From JAGOMX01 sp041738135 (GTDB lineage: Bacteria > Pseudomonadota > Alphaproteobacteria > JAGOMX01), in assembly GCA_041738135.1 (NCBI GenBank), contig JBGSQK010000017.1:1-64000 (forward strand): a stretch of 64,000 bases of DNA. The letters run 5' to 3'. The translations under genes were made by a program, and so were the position numbers. The notes under the pieces were generated by a model. That model did no database searches and was not told the origin of the DNA. It saw nothing but the letters and a program-made list of their open reading frames with translations. The stretch's first letter is position 1. Each line of letters opens with the position of its first letter. This document shows, piece by piece, positions 61,282 through 64,000 of this stretch.

Positions 61282-62433
61282 TTATTCAGTCTTAACCACG
61301 AAATAATTGTTTAAAATTTGTCCATATAAACCTTTAAGGGTTCTAAGATCATCAAAACCCACATGCTCATCCACTTGATGCGCTGTGTGGTTCAACAAAC
61401 CCAGTTCTAAGACAGGACAATAGTGATGGATAAATCTAGCATCGGATGTGCCCCCACTGGTGCTGGTTTTTGGTTTTTGGCTTGTTACGGATTCTACGGC
61501 GTCCATAGTCAATTTCACCAAATCATTTGATCCATTCAAAAACGGCTCAGCATTGCCGGAAAATTCCAGAGAGTATTCTTTACAATGGGCTTGGGCCAAG
61601 GATTCAATTCTTTTGATCAGATCTGCTCTTGTGTGCTGATTGTTATACCTAATATTAAACTTCGCCTCAGCTTTGGCGGGGATGACGTTGACAGCTATAT
61701 TGTCCGCTGAAACAGAGGTTATTTCCAGGTTTGAGGCATCAAAATGCTCACTACCCTTGTCCCAGGACTGTTGTTGCAAATCAAACAGAAATTCGATGAG
61801 CGAAGGCAATGGATTGTTTGCGCGTTGAGGATAGGCCACGTGGCCCTGCTTGCCCTGCACCTGAATATGACCGGACAAAGATCCCCTGCGGCCGTTTTTG
61901 ATGGTGTCGCCGACCCAATCTTCTGATGTGGGCTCACCTACCAAACATACATCTGGTAACTGCTTAAGCTCTTTAAGTTTTTGCAGAACTTTCACTGTGC
62001 CGTCTACTGCATCACCTTCCTCATCACCAGTTATGAGCAAACTAACACTGCCAGGTAAGGCCCCTTTTTCCAGGTGCTTAGCAACAGCTGCTATAAATGC
62101 CGCTATAGCACCTTTCATGTCAACGGCACCACGTCCGTACAGTAAGCCGCTATCAATTTCCCCGGCATAAGGCGGGTATTGCCAATTGCCTAAATCACCT
62201 ACAGGCACCACATCCACATGTCCCGCAAAACAAAAATGAGGCGCACCCGCTCCGTATCGGGCGAACAGATTCATAACCTGCGAGCCATTGGATTGAAAAT
62301 TCATCATTTGGCAATCAAAACCCAGCGGCTTTAGGAGATTTTGAAGGTAATCAAAGATGTCATCGCCAGCAGGCGTCAAAGATGGAAATTTAATAAGTTC
62401 CTGAGTGAGCTTGATCACATCATATGATTGCAT
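61282..62433 (-). CDS. dapE: Succinyl-diaminopimelate desuccinylase
   Basis: A 383-residue zinc enzyme of the lysine/meso-diaminopimelate pathway. It has the metal-site motifs FAGHVDVVPVGD, GRGAVDMKGAIAAF, TGDEEGDAVDG and LVGEPTSEDWVG, and TSGGTSDARFI near the C-terminus. The length is normal. Its ATG abuts the dapD stop, so the two are co-transcribed. Confidence 0.97.
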   Translation of the reverse strand: MQSYDVIKLTQELIKFPSLTPAGDDIFDYLQNLLKPLGFDCQMMNFQSNGSQVMNLFARYGAGAPHFCFAGHVDVVPVGDLGNWQYPPYAGEIDSGLLYGRGAVDMKGAIAAFIAAVAKHLEKGALPGSVSLLITGDEEGDAVDGTVKVLQKLKELKQLPDVCLVGEPTSEDWVGDTIKNGRRGSLSGHIQVQGKQGHVAYPQRANNPLPSLIEFLFDLQQQSWDKGSEHFDASNLEITSVSADNIAVNVIPAKAEAKFNIRYNNQHTRADLIKRIESLAQAHCKEYSLEFSGNAEPFLNGSNDLVKLTMDAVESVTSQKPKTSTSGGTSDARFIHHYCPVLELGLLNHTAHQVDEHVGFDDLRTLKGLYGQILNNYFVVKTE

Positions 62434-63252
62434 TTATAGGGGCCTTAAAAGTTCGTTGATAGACGTTTTTGATCGGGTTCTTTCGTCCACTTGCTTGACG
62501 ATTACCGCACAGGGCAAATTGGGGCCAGGTTGACCATTTTTAAGGGGTTTACCGGGAAGCGTACCTGATATGACAACCGAATAGGAGGGAACGCGACCAT
62601 AGATGATTTCACCCGACTCCCGGTTAATGATAGGTGTAGATGCACCCAAGAACACACCCATACCAATAACAGCGCCTTCTTCGACGATCATACCCTCCAC
62701 CACCTCGCTGCGTGCACCGATAAAGCAGTTATCTTCAATAATAACGGGATTGGCTTGCAAGGGCTCAAGAACGCCTCCAATGCCAGCGCCGCCTGATATA
62801 TGACAATTCTTTCCCACTTGCGCACAAGATCCGACAGTGGCCCACGTATCCACCAGAGTGCCTTCATCCACGTAGGCGCCTACATTCACGAAGCTCGGCA
62901 TCAAGATAACACGGGGTGCAATATGCGCACCGTAGCGGACAACATTACCGGGAACAGCTCTTATACCCGAGACCTTAAATTGCTCTTCTGTCCAACGGGT
63001 AAACTTTAAGGGCAGTTTATCATAAGAATGATCGCCCATTTGGTTGTCCCACAACCTAAAAGAAAGCAAGACGGCTTTTTTAAGCCAAGGATGCACAATC
63101 CATTGACCATCAATCTTCTCTGCTATACGACGTCTACCTGTATCCAGATCATCGAATACGGTTTGTATAACTTCTTGGAGATCCATAATGTCGGCCGAAG
63201 TAAGCTCCGCACGGCGCTCCCAAGCATTCTCGGTTATGTTCTTAATTTCCAT
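62434..63252 (-). CDS. dapD: Tetrahydrodipicolinate N-succinyltransferase
   Basis: A 272-residue enzyme adding succinate to tetrahydrodipicolinate. The C-terminal half is a left-handed beta-helix of hexapeptide repeats (VILMPSFVNVGAYVDEGTLV; IEDNCFIGARSEVVEG). GTWATVGSCAQVGKN-type family features are present as DTWATVGSCAQVGKN. AAGG precedes the ATG, which lies inside the pgk end (11-base overlap). Confidence 0.97.
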   Translation of the reverse strand: MEIKNITENAWERRAELTSADIMDLQEVIQTVFDDLDTGRRRIAEKIDGQWIVHPWLKKAVLLSFRLWDNQMGDHSYDKLPLKFTRWTEEQFKVSGIRAVPGNVVRYGAHIAPRVILMPSFVNVGAYVDEGTLVDTWATVGSCAQVGKNCHISGGAGIGGVLEPLQANPVIIEDNCFIGARSEVVEGMIVEEGAVIGMGVFLGASTPIINRESGEIIYGRVPSYSVVISGTLPGKPLKNGQPGPNLPCAVIVKQVDERTRSKTSINELLRPL

Positions 63253-64000
63253 TGATCACCTTACCATTTTGATTTTTTATTTGAATGTTGCTCTTTTTAA
63301 GAGCCTCCACCCCAGGCAAACTTTTGCCTTCAATCCATTCTAAAAAGGCACCGCCCGCCGTCGACACATAGCTGAAGTTATCCATCACCCCGGCCTGGTT
63401 TAGCACTGCAATAGTCTCGCCGCCACCAGCTATGGTGTAAAGATCTCGAGTTTTGGTTAGATGGGCAATCTTCTGGGCAAGCGTTACACTTCCGTTATCA
63501 AACGGTGGAATCTCAAACACACCTAAAGGACCATTCCATATGAATGTGCGACATAGCTGCGCAATTTTATAAATATCGTTTACGGTCTCAGGACCAAAAT
63601 CCACAATCATATCTTTATATGTTAAGTCTTGCGGGGCACAGGTTCTATATTTGGCATTTGCCTCTAGATTTTCCACCACCACCACATCGCTGGGCGGAAT
63701 GATGGCGCAACCTGATTTTAAAGCGATGGCTTCAATTTCCATCACCATATCAACCATGTCTGGTTCACATAAGGATTTGCCCACTTGCTGTTTGTGAGCA
63801 TAAATAAATGTGTTCGCGATGCCGCCCGCTGGAATCAAGTACATAACCTTTTGAGCAAGGCTCTTTAATACACTCAGCTTAGTTGAGACCTTGGATCCGC
63901 CCACAATAGCCATAATTGGCTCTTTTGGATGATCAAAGGCTTGCGTGAGCGCCTCTATTTCTTGTTGCATTAAACGGCCAGCAAAACTAGGCAAGATATG
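63242..64000 (-). CDS. pgk: Phosphoglycerate kinase, C-terminal part (runs off the window)
   Basis: The visible 252 residues are the C-terminal domain of phosphoglycerate kinase, which makes ATP from 1,3-bisphosphoglycerate. It has LPSFAGRLMQQEIEAL, the nucleotide site IVGGSKVSTKL, FIWNGPLGVFE and the phosphate loop IAGGGETIAVL. The N-terminal domain lies beyond the right edge: the frame is open to base 64000, and the codons there (His-Ile-Leu-Pro-Ser) are internal, so no start is present here. dapD overlaps its 3' end. Confidence 0.96.
   Translation of the reverse strand, partial: HILPSFAGRLMQQEIEALTQAFDHPKEPIMAIVGGSKVSTKLSVLKSLAQKVMYLIPAGGIANTFIYAHKQQVGKSLCEPDMVDMVMEIEAIALKSGCAIIPPSDVVVVENLEANAKYRTCAPQDLTYKDMIVDFGPETVNDIYKIAQLCRTFIWNGPLGVFEIPPFDNGSVTLAQKIAHLTKTRDLYTIAGGGETIAVLNQAGVMDNFSYVSTAGGAFLEWIEGKSLPGVEALKKSNIQIKNQNGKVINGN

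Noticed and set aside
1..64000. CRISPR arrays, insertion sequences or prophage genes
   Set aside because: No regularly spaced direct repeats, transposase, integrase or phage structural genes were seen.

Overview
The window looks like a chromosomal segment of a host-associated alphaproteobacterium, most plausibly a Holosporales-type intracellular symbiont (Odyssella/Paracaedibacter-like). This taxonomic call is inference. It rests on an alphaproteobacterial isc operon with two cysteine desulfurases and a zinc-finger HscB, on standard alphaproteobacterial housekeeping genes, and on many exported or eukaryotic-like proteins: ankyrin, kinase-fold, F-box/LRR, lipase and exported methyltransferase. 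No rRNA gene is present to settle it.

Layout. 0.2-13 kb is accessory: an ankyrin/coiled-coil protein, a protein-kinase-fold protein, an exported lipase-like enzyme, several exported proteins of unknown function, an orphan amino-acid-type binding protein, a TauE/SafE permease and a SOUL protein. 13-22 kb is housekeeping: lysS, a small hydrolase, then a compact isc operon (iscR, NifS-like desulfurase, iscS, iscU, iscA, hscB, hscA, fdx, iscX) driven from a promoter with an IscR-like palindrome, followed by tRNA-Arg(CCT). 22-28 kb holds a phosphofructokinase, a LysR regulator, a tiny Ala-rich exported protein with its own promoter and terminator, two methyltransferases and a hydrolase. 28-33 kb is the fatty-acid block fabD-fabG-acpP-fabF plus mltG on the minus strand. 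33-44 kb mixes a self-contained MFS pump/GntR unit, an exported F-box/LRR protein, hppD, accB-accC, a degenerate chemoreceptor-like protein and a CPH-type copper P-type ATPase, ending at tRNA-Leu(CAA). 44-51.6 kb carries hslVU, a HIT protein, an EAL-domain membrane protein and a ccmC-D-E-F-H cytochrome c maturation operon, including a 46-codon ccmD.

51.9-61.2 kb is the most unusual part: ten consecutive plus-strand genes whose products all begin with Sec-type signal peptides and match no family I recognise. They include two sets of cysteine-rich paralogues with even cysteine counts, two or three long helical/coiled-coil proteins (two with a hydrophobic stretch), and low-complexity Pro/Ala or Lys/Glu-rich proteins. 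The tandem duplication, shared direction and common export suggest one secreted or periplasmic system. The array ends at a strong, probably bidirectional terminator, after which dapE, dapD and the 3' part of pgk run in from the right edge on the minus strand.

Together the housekeeping genes imply fatty-acid synthesis, the lysine/diaminopimelate pathway, Fe-S assembly and c-type cytochrome respiration. The accessory genes imply interaction with a eukaryotic host.
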